A DNA stretch of 64,000 bases from Picocystis sp. L7. Lineage: Eukaryota; Chlorophyta; Picocystophyceae; Picocystales; Picocystaceae. This document shows, in pieces, positions 49,609 through 60,715 of this stretch; positions within the stretch are counted from its first letter, which is position 1, and each line of letters begins with the position of its first letter. Position numbers and translations under genes: made by a program. A model generated the notes under the pieces. The model was not told the origin of the DNA and searched no databases. It saw nothing but the letters and a program-made list of their open reading frames with translations. The DNA lies in the NCBI GenBank assembly GCA_020975725.1, contig QXJR01000027.1:372001-436000 (forward strand), written 5' to 3'.

Positions 49609-51128
49609 ATGCGCCTGCGCGTGCGTACGATGGGAGGGAAGTGCGAGGTGCATGATGTGGACTCGTGCACGTCCGTGGAAGAGCTGCAGCGCCACCTGCA
49701 CCGCACCGGATGCGTGGACGTGCCTCCCGAAGAGCAGAAGATGGTGCGTCGCCTGGCGAAGCGAATCCGCGATGGTTTCGAACGATGCCGCGATCGAATG
49801 GAAGCATGGATACGACGTGACGGGTGTCTGACGAAAGTCCACGGATCTTGCCTACCGCGAACGCTGCCCGTGACCTGGGAATGTCGGCTGACGTGACACT
49901 TCGAACTGGCTGTGTGCAGTTCTTCAATGGAGCGCGTCTCTGTGGGTCGAAGACGATCGAGTCGGCAGGAATGGAAGACGGTTCCGTTATCGTGGTCCTG
50001 AAGGCACGTGTCGAACGCGAAGAAGACGCAGCAGAAGTGGAAGATGCGCCACCCACGCGGGAAGACATCCTCCAAGCCACCGCAGAGGAGGCACGAAAGC
50101 GGAGAGAAACAAGAGGTAGTGATTCGACCTCGCAGGGCCGTCCCCAGCGAACTGTGGGTGCATATGGCGCTGAAGATGAAGTCCATCTTCAAAGATTGGT
50201 GGATTCTGCGTTGCGTGCGGGTCTGCACGAGGATTCGTCAGATGAACAGGAGAGGATGTTCAATGAAGAGCACGGGGATTATTTTGCAGACGAGTTTTAC
50301 ATGGAGAGGTTGCAGGATATGGGCTTCCCAGATGCAATGGCAAGGCGAGCTCTTACCATGCACAATGGAGACATGGTTGACGCTATGGAGTGGCTGCTGG
50401 AGCACAGAGACGAGCCAGAGGCAAGCGCGCCACTCACTGAAGAGGAATTGCGGAACATAAGTAGGCGGCAAAGGTTGTCTCATCAAGCCCAGGTATTTCC
50501 CATTGCAGGGCCTCCTGTGGAAGCAGACCAAGCTATCTTGGAGAGACTGGTAGAAATGGGTTTTGAAGAAGAGAGAGCTGCTGCTGCTTTGCGATTCACG
50601 AGAAACAACGAAGATGCAGCGTGTGCATTGCTCCTGGGAGACTTGGGTGATATCATGCAGGTAGATGTCACGCCCCACATCCCGGTCCCACCGAGGCAGC
50701 AAGAACAGGAAGGGGATCAAATGGCTGCGCCGAGGCATAGTAGCGTTTCCTTGGGAGAGGAAAGCCAAGACTTTGGCCCTTCCAGGAACGAAAGGATGGG
50801 GGAAGCAGGCGCTGCTAATCATGCTAGAGTTGACTTTGAAGCACTGTCCCAATCAATGGCTGAAGCAGAGCATGGACAAGAAGAAGACCTATCACAAGGA
50901 ACACCAGCACCAGCAGGGTCACAAGGATCAAGGTTACATGAGACTGTTCTAGACAACAATCATCTTGTGGAGCTCCTTCAATCTCAACGTGTGATGGAGG
51001 CACTCGAAACGATTGCTCGCGATCCAAGGCGCACACTGGAATATGTTGAGGATCCTGAAATAGGACCTGTCATCGAACATCTGCACACACTTTTCCAGAT
51101 GAATAGAGAGCATGCATCCCACCATTAA
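49609..51128 (+). CDS. UBAC1: UBAC1/KPC2-like UBL-UBA protein (two exons)
   Basis: Exons 49609-49743 and 49920-51128 give 447 aa. The intron (GTGCGT...GTGCAG, branch GCTGAC) lies inside the ubiquitin-like domain and joins VPPEEQKM to FFNGARLCGSKTIES, restoring a normal UBL (DGSVIVVLK at its end). Two UBA domains follow: QDMGFPDAMARRALTMHNGD and VEMGFEEERAAAALRFTRNN. The C-terminal block with LDNNHLVELL, EDPEIGPVIEHLHTLFQMN matches the STI1-like end of UBAC1. In animals UBAC1 is the non-catalytic subunit of the KPC ubiquitin ligase and delivers substrates to the proteasome. The stop codon overlaps that of the convergent ASCH gene. Confidence 0.85.
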
Positions 51129-51574
51129 GCATGGTTGAATACAAATAATGATCTGTGCAATCGCGTCATTCCTGGCACTTGCACCCGTTCCTCGAATTGG
51201 GTGGCTGCCTCTATGAACCATCCAAACATTTCTCCCTGGCCATCCCAATCGTATGCGGAAGATGAATCCACACAGTGCAGATGCCGTTCCAACTCCCATT
51301 GTCCTACATCACTATACCTGCTCGAACTGCGGAAGGTTATGATCCCCACCAACTCGGCATTTTTGTCGCCTGGAGAAACGGTGTCGGGTAGAGACGATGT
51401 TCCTGATGGTCCGCCTTCCGTCTGCACAACCCAGATCTTTTTGTGCAGCAGGCCTGGTGGCAAAGGGTATCGCCTCGTCTCCATCTTCTTGCGTCCCGAA
51501 AAAATTTGGTCGCACCACTCTTTGCGTATTTCAACTCCAAACTGCCGTTTCGAGTCAAACTCTTCCGCGCTCAT
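51125..51574 (-). CDS. ASCH-domain (PUA-like) protein
   Basis: This is a complete 149-aa protein. The start MSAEEFDSKRQ is followed by FGVEIRKEWCDQIFSGRKKMETRRYPLP, the ASCH signature (G-K-x-x-E-x-R). IWVVQT and ELVGIITF strands of the small beta barrel come next. A less conserved C-terminus ends in RLHRSLFVFNHA. ASCH domains bind RNA or act on modified nucleosides (for example the YqfB amidohydrolase); the activity here is unknown. Confidence 0.75.
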   Translation of the reverse strand: MSAEEFDSKRQFGVEIRKEWCDQIFSGRKKMETRRYPLPPGLLHKKIWVVQTEGGPSGTSSLPDTVSPGDKNAELVGIITFRSSSRYSDVGQWELERHLHCVDSSSAYDWDGQGEMFGWFIEAATQFEERVQVPGMTRLHRSLFVFNHA

Positions 51575-52269
51575 GACACAGTGGTGACAGGCTTTCTTCT
51601 ACAGCTGAATCTGCTGAGATCTCTCGTGCTACCTCCAGCTTCGATGCATTCAAGAGCGTCTGAGCTGCCCAATGGCAACTCCTTGACCAGTTCCAGATTG
51701 CATGGTTGTTGTTGCTCAAACCCACCGGCGAAGTGAAGGCTGCGCTATGAGGTCCAAGTTTCCTCCATCTGGAATCTGCGTGTAGTACGAATCGGTTTTC
51801 GACCCGCTTTCCAGTTTCAGAAACGAAATTCGAATCTACACTTTACCCTCCTGTCAAGACTGTGAAATGCAGATAGATTAGGTTCTACCTGAATCATCAA
51901 TTCATAGCTAGCAACAATCTGTCACGAAGGGGGAGTCGGCTTTGCACAGCATACAAGAATGCAAGATACTTGTTCTTGATTCATTAAACTGGAATTTGTT
52001 TATTAGATTGCTTTTCAAAAGCAAACATCCACTGTCCAGGTGCGGAAGACCTTTGCAGTTGCTTCGAACGTTCCACCCATGCCCTGCTCCACAAGCTGTT
52101 GCTCGGAGTAGTAGCCACCTTGACAGAGATTGCACAACGAAACATGATGCCTTCCTCGAGGAAAATTCATGCTGGGGTGCCCTTTGAATTCTAACACTGT
52201 TGCTTTAGTCAAATGCCTTGTTCGCCACCAACAAAAGAGCATCCCGTGCGCGACAAAGACACCCCCAAA
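51575..52269. other. region between ASCH gene and D2HGDH gene, one doubtful small ORF
   Basis: Contains a minus-strand frame of 75 codons (52242-52015) with an internal MNFPRGRHHVSLCNLCQ start and a CxxC pair. Its composition is gene-like, but I recognise no family. It could be a short gene, a 3' exon of D2HGDH or chance. The rest is closed in all frames. Confidence 0.3.
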
Positions 52270-53817
52270 TCAAGGAGCTTTTGCATCATAATCAAGATAT
52301 TCTAATAAAAGGACTTTCTTCGGGTTCAGGATGAGGTGCGGATCCAGCAACTTCTTGATCTGTGCAGCCATCCTAAGGAAATTTACGTCTCTGGTCTGTG
52401 GTAGGGCTGGCAATTTCAGTTGCCCTATACCGTGTTCCGCACTGATGCTGCCCCCACTGGAAACAACAAATCTATATATGCCATCTTCAACTTCTTTTCT
52501 GAGATTTTCAATCTTGCCACCATCACCTTTCACTAGTATATTGAGGTGGACATTGCCATCTCCAAGGTGCCCAAATCCAAACACCGTCACATCCTCATGT
52601 GCCCCTAACTCGTCCCTTGTGTGCTCCACTAAATTATTCATGCTGTTCAAAGGAAGGCTTACATCATACTTTAAGACGAATCCAAGCTTTCCCAAGGCTT
52701 TTGCTATTCCCTCCCTCAAATTCCAAAACTTGGCAGCTTGGGCAGAATCTCGAGCAAGAATTCCACGGCTCACGACCCCCTTCTCATACAGCGCATCTAA
52801 AAAGGCCTCCAGTTTTGCAAAGTCGTGGTCTGCATTGCTACCTGAAGTTTCCAGCAGCACGAAAAATGATTTCCTCCTATCAGTTGTAGAATGATCATTC
52901 TCGGTGTCCTCTGGGCGCAGAAGCGGATTGGTTACGCCAGGCAGCTGTGAGGTTGCTGCATCCATCGAGTTTTGGTCCAAGTACTCAACAGCAGATAATA
53001 TTTCTGCAAGATGTATGCGAGCCTGCTTCAATATAGAAGCCACTGCATCAAATGATTGCGCCTCGAGAAAGAGGGCGTTTGTTGAAGCCGCCCTGGTTGC
53101 CAACTTCATCGCCACTTTCGTTATTACCCCCAAAGTTCCCTCTGAACCAATAAACAGTTGTTGCAAGTCGATGCCCACGTTATTTTTCCTCATTTTTTGC
53201 ATCGTGGACACCACGGTCCCATCCGCTAACACTACCTCTAGTCCAAGCACGGATCCACGAAGCGGGCCGAACCTAATGAAACGGGTCCCTGCTGCATGGG
53301 TGGAAACCAATCCTCCCAATTGACAGCTGTCTTTTGCTCCCAGATCCACGGGAACAGTGAATCCTTTGCCTTTCACGGCTTTTTCTAGCATCTCCAACAC
53401 ACACCCAGCTTCCGCAATCGCCACACCTTCATCCTCGTCGACTTCCAGGATGCGATTCATTCGTTCCAAGCTGAGCACCACTTCATCATCGATGGGCACG
53501 CCACCACCGACGAGTCCCGTGTTTCCTCCCTGTGGAACGACGGCAATTCGATTCTCGTGGCAGAATCGGAGCACTCGCTGGACTTCTTCGGTCGTCTTAG
53601 GTCGCAGTGCCAGGCGGCTGGTTCCCACGTATCGACCTGTCCAGTCGCGGTTGTACTTCCTCAACTCGCATGGATCGCGGACCACGCCCGTTTCTCCCAG
53701 CATTTGGACGAAAGAGGTTTCCACCTCCTCGTTCGAGCTTCTGTAGGTCGCGAGGCGCCTCCACGCTTGCGCCAGAGGACGTGCGACGGTGCATCGCCAC
53801 ATCGTCGCCATCGCCAT
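52270..53817 (-). CDS. D2HGDH: D-2-hydroxyglutarate dehydrogenase, mitochondrial
   Basis: This is an intact 515-aa gene. MAMATMWRCTVARPLAQAWRR is a typical mitochondrial presequence. The FAD-binding PCMH domain has NRDWTGRYVG, VPQGGNTGLVGGGVPI and LGAKDSCQLGGLVSTHA-GTRFIRFG. The C-terminal cap has FGFGHLGDGNVHLNI (metal/substrate binding) and GGSISAEHGIG. The enzyme oxidises D-2-hydroxyglutarate to 2-oxoglutarate and passes electrons to ETF/ETF-QO. It diverges from NDUFS1 through a promoter of about 490 bp. Confidence 0.95.
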   Translation of the reverse strand: MAMATMWRCTVARPLAQAWRRLATYRSSNEEVETSFVQMLGETGVVRDPCELRKYNRDWTGRYVGTSRLALRPKTTEEVQRVLRFCHENRIAVVPQGGNTGLVGGGVPIDDEVVLSLERMNRILEVDEDEGVAIAEAGCVLEMLEKAVKGKGFTVPVDLGAKDSCQLGGLVSTHAAGTRFIRFGPLRGSVLGLEVVLADGTVVSTMQKMRKNNVGIDLQQLFIGSEGTLGVITKVAMKLATRAASTNALFLEAQSFDAVASILKQARIHLAEILSAVEYLDQNSMDAATSQLPGVTNPLLRPEDTENDHSTTDRRKSFFVLLETSGSNADHDFAKLEAFLDALYEKGVVSRGILARDSAQAAKFWNLREGIAKALGKLGFVLKYDVSLPLNSMNNLVEHTRDELGAHEDVTVFGFGHLGDGNVHLNILVKGDGGKIENLRKEVEDGIYRFVVSSGGSISAEHGIGQLKLPALPQTRDVNFLRMAAQIKKLLDPHLILNPKKVLLLEYLDYDAKAP

Positions 53818-54307
53818 CGCCTGCTACCACGATCTCCTATCAAGGATTTCCCTTCTCCTCCGATCAGGATCCCTGGTCTAAAGGGAGGTCGTCCGGGTCT
53901 GTGACGGGATGGACCAAGGCTCCCCTTCTGGGAGTTTCTTCTCTCCCGAGGGATCGCTTGCTCGCCGAAGCGGCGTGGTGGGAGCTGCAGGTGTCCAGCC
54001 CCTCCACGGCATTGGACGTGGAGCTACTCCTGCTGCATCTTCTCGTTCCATGCGGCACCCTTCCACCCGTCTCCTTCTCTCCAATCCACGGTGCTTCTGC
54101 CGCTTCCTCACACCGTCCTTCACCACCAACCGACCGGAACACGTCCACAAGGACCATTCCCTCCCATGTGGGTCGAATCCCTCTCCCGAATATTCGCATG
54201 GTATTCGCAAGGGTGGTTGTGCTCCCAGGTGCTGCACCGACGAAGACGAAGGCGGACGTGTCGTGCTCCTGGCGCACGTGCGCCGCGTCCCGACGTCCAG
54301 GACGAAG

Positions 54308-56688
54308 ATGGCGCTCTCGAGAGGAATGCAGGCCGTCCGAAAAAGAGGTCTGCTGCTCGCAAGGACCTTCTCCACGCCCGCCATCGCCGACGCCGTCGAG
54401 GTCACGGTGGACGGAAAACCCGTGCGTGTGCCGAAAGGAGCGAGCGTGATGGAAGCTTGCGACGCGGCTGGTGTGGACATACCGAGGTTCTGCTACCATC
54501 AAAGGCTCTCCGTCGCAGGAAATTGCCGGATGTGCCTGGTCGAGGTGCGAATGGCGAGTCCAAACCGTTGTGAAACGGAGCTTCGAAAACGCCGTTAGGG
54601 TTGCAGAAATGGACAATCGCAGCCTGAAAGCGCAACCACGCGAACTGTCGTTCGGAATGTCGGATGACGCACCTATGTAAGCTCTATGCAACGTAACAGA
54701 GACACTGACCTTGCGCTTGTGCAGGTGGAAAAAGCCCCGAAACCAGTGGCATCCTGTGCCATGCCTGCTGGTCCTGGGATGAACATCAAGGTAGGTACAA
54801 GGGTGCGATTGGTTGGGAGACGAACAGACGTGCCCGAAAGCGAAGTCCCTGCTAACGTACCACTGTTTGCGTCTACCAGACCGATAGCCCAATGGTAAAG
54901 AAAGCAAGGGAGGGTGTGATGGAGTTCCTGCTGATCAACCATCCACTCGATTGTCCGATCTGTGATCAAGGAGGAGAGTGTGACTTGCAAGATCAGTCCA
55001 TGGTGTTTGGAAGTGATCGAAGCAGATTCACAGACGTGAAACGCTCGGTCGAAGATAAGAATTTAGGGCCACTAGTCAAGACTGTGATGACACGCTGCAT
55101 CCACTGTACGAGATGCGTCAGGTTTGCGACTGAGATTGCTGGTGTTCAGGATTTGGGTACAACGGGGAGAGGGCGGGACACAGAGATTGGAACGTATGTG
55201 GAGAAGTTAATGGCTAGCGAAATGTCCGGGAACGTCATTGACCTTTGCCCAGTTGGTGCCCTCACTTCCAAGCCCTATGCATTTACAGCCAGAAGCTGGG
55301 AACTTCGCCGAACGGAGACAATTGATGTGTCTGATGCGCTTGGCTCGAACATTAGTGTGGATGCACGTCTAAACGAAGTGATGCGAATTACTCCTCGTTT
55401 GAACGAAGAGATCAATGAGGAATGGCTGAGTGACAAAGGGAGATTTCAATATGATGGTTTGAAGCGACAGAGACTGGTTGCACCGATGGTCCGTGACGGC
55501 AGCGGTAAACTACAACAGACAACATGGAAGCATGCTCTTGAGGCCACAGCAATAGCTTTAGCTAAAGTCGAGTCTGGAGCCCAATTGAAGGCAATCGCGG
55601 GCAGGCTTGCCGATGCAGAGTCCATGGTGACTTTGAAGGACTTCTTCCATAAGCTAGGCAGCGGGAACTTCTACTCGGAAGAATTTCCTCATCTTGATGC
55701 TGACTTGAGGTCCACTTACGTCTTCAACAGCAGCATCTCTGGTGTGGATTCAGCAGATCTTGTTCTTCTGGTTGGCACAAACCCAAGGTGTGAGGCTCCG
55801 GTTTTGAATGCTAGGCTGAGGAAAGCTTGGCTTGGTGGTGCAAAAATTGCCTCAATTGGCCCCAAAGCAGATCTTACATATACAGTAAAGCATTTGGGAG
55901 AAGACCCTGGTTCATTAGCTGAACTTGCAGCGGGAAAAGGTTTGGTTTTCCAGAAGCTTGCGGCAGCAACTGCCCCCATGATTATTGTTGGGTCAGGCGT
56001 ACTGCAGCGCGCAGATGCCAATGCAGTTTTAGCAAAAATCCACGCCATTGCTCTTAAGGCTGGAGTTGTAAAGGAAGGATGGAATGGATTTAATATCTTG
56101 CACAGTTCAGCTTCAAGAGTTGGGGCACTGGATCTTGGATTTGTACCTGCTGCTGGGGCAGACAAATATTCCCCGAAGTTCATATACTTGCTGGGAGCAG
56201 ATGATTCTGTGGGTGATATTCCGGATGATGCATTTGTGGTGTATCAAGGACATCACGGCGATGCTGGAGCTTCTCGTGCGAATGTGGTTTTACCTGGTGC
56301 TGCTTACACAGAGAAGAACGCAACCTATGTCAACACAGAGGGCAGACCACAGAGGGCTGTGAAGGCAGTTCCCACTGTGGGTGATGCCAGGGATGACTGG
56401 AAAATAATCAGGGCGCTCTCAGAGATCGCAGGTAAGACCCTTCCTTATGATGATCTCGCTGGGGTCCGAAAGCGGTTGGTCGAAGTATCACCTACGTTTG
56501 CGCAAACAGGTGTTGCCCAGCAAGCGCTGTGGCTAAATGGGGATTCTTTAGCTCACAAGCAAAAGGGCAAGGAGAGCAGCGAACCCTTCACTAGTAGCGT
56601 GCCTCAATTTTTCATGACCGACGTGATTTCCAGGGCCTCGCGCACTATGGCACGTTGCATTTCTGCACGAAAAGAGATGGCTCACTGA
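54308..56688 (+). CDS. NDUFS1: NDUFS1, complex I 75-kDa subunit (three exons)
   Basis: Exons 54308-54544, 54725-54790 and 54880-56688 give 703 aa. Introns 1 (GTGCGA...GTGCAG, branch CACTGAC) and 2 (GTAGGT...TACCAG, branch GCTAAC) keep phase 0 and restore the conserved sequence across both junctions (CLVE to [15 protein letters not shown] to [12 protein letters not shown]). [21 protein letters not shown] is the presequence. Fe-S ligands: [15 protein letters not shown] for 2Fe-2[28 protein letters not shown] and [12 protein letters not shown]. The rest is the molybdopterin-oxidoreductase-like domain. It carries the N1b, N4 and N5 clusters of the matrix arm. Confidence 0.96.
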
Positions 56689-58480
56689 TACGCTCATTGC
56701 TGAGCATTGAGGGTTTGCCCTTATTGAGTGTGTTCACTCTGAGTAGTGTCTCTCCTCTATCACTATGGCAAGTAATTTACACTGTGATTTCTACGAAACT
56801 CGACGGAACTTGGAGATTAGAGCTGCTACTGGATGGTTTGGGAATCCAAGTCACTGACCCGAGTACTCCACTTTTAGACTCTTCCAAAGCGATTCATCCC
56901 GCAAGAGAATAGTGCCAATTTTAGAAATGGCTGTTAGAGGTGACCTAAAATTTCTTACCGCCTTGATAGTTCCGTAAGATGCCAGTGGCACCGGAGGGTT
57001 GCCATCATCGCACGGGTGCAGGTTTGTTGATTGAGCTCTGCGGGTCGCAATAACAAGCGCATTAAGTACCGTTCAACAAATGCACTCCTTTGATGTTGTA
57101 TTGATTACGGTGGCAAGTAAAACGCAAGCAACAGTAGCTTATTTGGATTGAAGTTGAAGAATTGGCATTGTGTATCACTTTGAACCACAAGCAACCTTCT
57201 CACTTAAAATTGTCATGGAAAACTCCATTCTTTGAAACGTTAGAGGAATGAAACGCTCGCAAACATAACAATCGATTCAAGCCGTTTCCGGGACCTGGTT
57301 ATTGTGCATGTTTTCCTCACATAGGTCCCCTTGAAGGTTGGGAATGCATGTTTTCGTGGTCCCTTCGCACGGTACCTAATTTGCGTCATAGCGAAAGGTG
57401 GTGATTAACTTGGCACTTCTGAAATTGAATTGCCAAAAGCGGACCCCTCACTCATCTTTTCGCAGCACACATTGGGATTTAGCACATAGCTTTACGACTA
57501 GCCAATGAGACGTTTTCTTGGGCCAAGTTGGGTAACATGGAGACACAAGTTGATTAGATCCTAACGCAACGGAGTGTAGGGCCAATTTATTTCGTTCCAA
57601 CATAGTTTTGTGTGTAACTAACTATAAAAGCCTGAGCGGGCCTATCCACATCGAACGCCCCACATCTAGAACGTTTGGTACATTCTAACCTTCCAAATTT
57701 TGTGTTCACAAACATGCCAAGTGGTGCACTCACAGGAAAAATTTGCCTCGTTGATGCCATGCGTGACCGTCAATAATCGTAGGACGCTTGTCATTGGCTT
57801 TACGAAGCCTTTGGCGTTTCAAACATCATGCGGGCAACGTAGTATTCAATCGAACTTGCGGGGGCACTAGACAATGGGGATGGTATAAAACGTACACCTT
57901 AATCTTTCAAATTATGTTTCATTATTCTTCGCTCGAACCAACCGAATCTTACTACCTCCCGAATGCCCGCCGATTGCATGTGGGCGTAATGTCGCAATCC
58001 GTACCCTCTTCGTGCGGATAGAATCGCTCCTGTAATCGGATTTAAGGAAATGCCGTATGTGCACATGTGCAATCGGCGAGGAGTCTTTTCCTTCAACTGC
58101 CATGTTGGGGGGGCGATCACGTTCTGAGGAGAGGCAACCATACATATGTTCCCACGAAGAGAGGGACCGGAGTTTGAGGTCTAGGAACCAGGTGAAGCGA
58201 TGATTGTCTTGTAGCCCGTAATCCAGAGAAAAAAAGAGGACGTAGCCGCACCTGCTTCCGTGCGTTCATCGCTCGAGTTCCGAGCCTCGATCCGATCCTA
58301 CAGCCTTGGTTGGAGCCAGGCCGCTCCATCCCATTCTCCCACAACCGTATCCGAATCAGGGTTCGGTTGTGGATCTCGATGGAGGTGGTCTCGTGGCCTT
58401 CGTCGACCTTTTCTTCACAACTGTACCTTGGAACCGAAAGAAACGACTCAAGCGCGCCGCTGGTGACCTGTACCACGCGT
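56689..58480. other. gene-free region upstream of KCR
   Basis: 1.8 kb with no frame above about 240 codons and no recognised domain. The part 56.9-57.8 kb is AT-rich and closed in all frames. The final 250 bp is GC-richer and holds the KCR promoter motifs. Confidence 0.35.
58339..58424. promoter_or_regulatory. inverted CCACAACCG repeat plus a TCACAACTGT copy
   Basis: CCACAACCG (58339-58347) and CGGTTGTGG (58364-58372) form perfect 9-bp arms around 16 nt, 113 bp upstream of the KCR start. A further TCACAACTGT lies at 58415-58424. It is the same MYB-core-like word as in two other promoters of the window. Confidence 0.4.
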
Positions 58481-58484
58481 ATGC

Positions 58485-59465
58485 ATGGCGATGGAGACGA
58501 GTAGATCGTGGTACAGTGCATCGGAAGCGGTGCTGCCGCCTGCAGTGCGGCTGGCAGCGCTGCTTCTGGGACTCGTGTGGCTGCTGTCGGTGGGCACGCG
58601 AGCGCTGGTGGCGCTCTATCGCGCCACCATACGTCCTGCCAAGCGTCTCTCGAAGTATGGTGCGTGGGCAGTAGTGACAGGGGCAACCGATGGGATCGGA
58701 AAAGCCATGGCCGAGGAGTTAGCGCGCTCTGGAATGCGCTTGGTTCTCGTGTCAAGAACGCAAGACAAGCTCGAGAAACTGGCCGACGAGCTGCCCACCG
58801 AGAGCAGATGTGTTGCTGTCGATTTCGCATCTGCGGATGCGAAAGATTGGGACCGCGTCGCGAAAGTGATCGAGGATATCGAAGTGGGTGTCCTCATCAA
58901 CAACGTGGGCATGTCGTACCCACACGCTATGTACCTGAACGAAGTGGATGCCGAACTGGAAACTGCTCTCTTGAAAGTAAACGTGGAGTCTTGCTTGCGC
59001 ATGTGCAGGATAGTGATCCCTGGAATGTTGAAACGAAGGCGCGGGGCCATTGTGAACATTGGGTCGGCAGCCGGAACCGTGCTGCCATCTGACCCTCTGT
59101 ATTCCATTTACGCGGGCAGCAAATCTTTCGTTGATGGATTCAGCCGGTCTTTGTACACAGAGCTCAGGCCCTTTGGCATCGACGTGCAATTGCAGGCACC
59201 TTTATATGTTGCAACAAAGATGGCAAAGATTCGCCGTGCATCCACCACCGTGCCAAGTCCTGGCCAGTATGCCCGTGCTGCTGTTAGAGAGATCGGTTAC
59301 GAGCCCCGCACGACCCCCTTCTTTGTGCACAAACTGATGTGGTGGTTCATAGACCTGCTGCCTGAGTTTGCAGTGGATTCTGTGCGTCGTGATATGTGCG
59401 TGAGCATACGAAAACGTGCGATAGCAAAGAAACAGAAACAGGAGATGGAGGCTAAGGAACAGTGA
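58485..59465 (+). CDS. KCR: very-long-chain 3-oxoacyl-CoA reductase (KCR/HSD17B12)
   Basis: The protein has 326 aa. An N-terminal membrane segment (LAALLLGLVWLLSVGTRALVAL) anchors it to the ER. The SDR core has GAWAVVTGATDGIGKAMAEEL (TGxxxGxG), LINNVGMSYP (NNxG), the serine in NIGSAAG and the catalytic YAGSK (YxxxK). LQAPLYVATKMAKIRR and the C-terminal membrane-associated helix fit KCR more than generic SDRs. It is the second enzyme of very-long-chain fatty acid elongation. A Lys-rich end (KKQKQEMEAKEQ) is retrieval-like, but not a canonical KKXX. Confidence 0.9.
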   Translation: MAMETSRSWYSASEAVLPPAVRLAALLLGLVWLLSVGTRALVALYRATIRPAKRLSKYGAWAVVTGATDGIGKAMAEELARSGMRLVLVSRTQDKLEKLADELPTESRCVAVDFASADAKDWDRVAKVIEDIEVGVLINNVGMSYPHAMYLNEVDAELETALLKVNVESCLRMCRIVIPGMLKRRRGAIVNIGSAAGTVLPSDPLYSIYAGSKSFVDGFSRSLYTELRPFGIDVQLQAPLYVATKMAKIRRASTTVPSPGQYARAAVREIGYEPRTTPFFVHKLMWWFIDLLPEFAVDSVRRDMCVSIRKRAIAKKQKQEMEAKEQ

Positions 59466-60049
59466 TGGCTACCTTTTCCTTGTTCTTTCCTTTTCGTCAT
59501 GGCACAATGAGCGCCCATGACATGCTCAACCTCATCCTTCTCAGCATGCAACAAAGGAAAGCCAAGCTTGATTACCTCCATCCTTCGCCCCACCATAGAA
59601 CTTTGTGAATCCTGTGCATGTGGACCTCTGGCTCATACAGGCGGTCCTCGTGCCACGCGGGATGTTGGTGCGGGTGGGGTTTGTTCAACCCATTGCATGA
59701 CTTCAGTGTAAGCATGGAATTCTCATCGCAATCCTCTCTATTCGAAATCTTGTGCCTGGCTTTCCCGTGCTCTCTCTCTGCTGGATTCGAGGTCTCTTGC
59801 TGCCCCTTTTATGTCGTTTGTCATTCCCATCCATCCCTTGACAACGTCCCCATTCGCTCGGGGTTCCTCCGTGCACAGAGTCTTCTCCCCCCCGTTCCAC
59901 CCCTCCGAGGTACCGATTGCCGCGGGCACCTTTATCGATACCTTTCCGGACGAGATCTCGATGCAGAGGACCCAAAGGTATCGATGCGTGTGGGGTCTCC
60001 CTGGTCGAAGTGGCGGGTCGATCTCTCACAAACGCGCTTCGCGGTTCGG
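59466..60049. other. intergenic spacer KCR to SelW-like gene
   Basis: About 580 bp, with the 5' half probably KCR 3' UTR and the 3' half a GC-rich promoter. Open frames here continue into the SelW-like frame but have no recognised motif. Confidence 0.3.
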
Positions 60050-60439
60050 ATGGCGTCCACACTGTCGAAGCGCCTGGCGGATGCCTTGCTTCGACCGAGG
60101 ACGGCGCGTGCGATGGGAAGCATGGATCCCAGCTACTCGGGACCACTGCGAAACGTGTTCGTGGAGGCCGACGACTCGCGCCTGGAGCCGTTCCGAAAGC
60201 TGAAGGAGGAGATCGAGGAGATGTTTCCCGACGTCACCGTGCAGAGGAACATGCGCGGACACGACCAATTCTCCACCGTGGAGCCCGTGCAGCCGCGTCC
60301 CGAAGCGTTCGAGGTGGTCACGGAAGGCGGACGTCTCCTCTTCTCCTACCTCCACGAGAAACGCCTGCCGAAGAAAGGCGAGGTCGCCAAGGTGCTCGAG
60401 AAAGCTGGCGCTTGGAAGCACGGCGCGGAGGCCAAGTGA
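60050..60439 (+). CDS. SelW/Rdx-like thioredoxin-fold protein without CxxC
   Basis: The protein has 129 aa. MASTLSKRLADALLRPRTARA looks like a mitochondrial or plastid presequence. After NVFVEADDSRLEPFRKLKEEIEEMFPDVTV comes FEVVTEGGRLLFSYLHEKRLPKKGEVAKVLEKAGAW, the strand-strand-helix end of SelW/SelT/SelH-type Rdx proteins. The position where the family has CxxU or CxxC reads DDSR, so there is no redox pair and no in-frame TGA. It may be a structural relative. The family call is moderate; a small ribosomal-type thioredoxin fold cannot be excluded. Confidence 0.5.
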   Translation: MASTLSKRLADALLRPRTARAMGSMDPSYSGPLRNVFVEADDSRLEPFRKLKEEIEEMFPDVTVQRNMRGHDQFSTVEPVQPRPEAFEVVTEGGRLLFSYLHEKRLPKKGEVAKVLEKAGAWKHGAEAK

Positions 60440-60715
60440 GGCGCACGTAGCACTGGAACATACGCACGGAAGATCCAGGCGGTTGGACGGAGGACAGGAG
60501 ACCTCGTGGATGTTGTACACGTACGCTTGTCGGTGTCGAAACCAAGTCCTCTTGCCCAACGCGCACCTGTAACCGTCCGCCATCGCTTGCATCGCGAACG
60601 TTGCAACAACGGCTGGATCAAGGCCGTCCTTCTCCTCTCTTGGAAAGCATCTCTTCCGAGATGGCGCATTCCCACGCGCTCGCGGTGCCCAGGCGACCAA
60701 GCCGGTGCACGCGGC

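Noticed and set aside
49265-49842. Overlapping frames of about 190 codons on both strands before UBAC1
   Set aside because: They run across the UBAC1 first exon and intron; the UBL exon model explains the coding signal.
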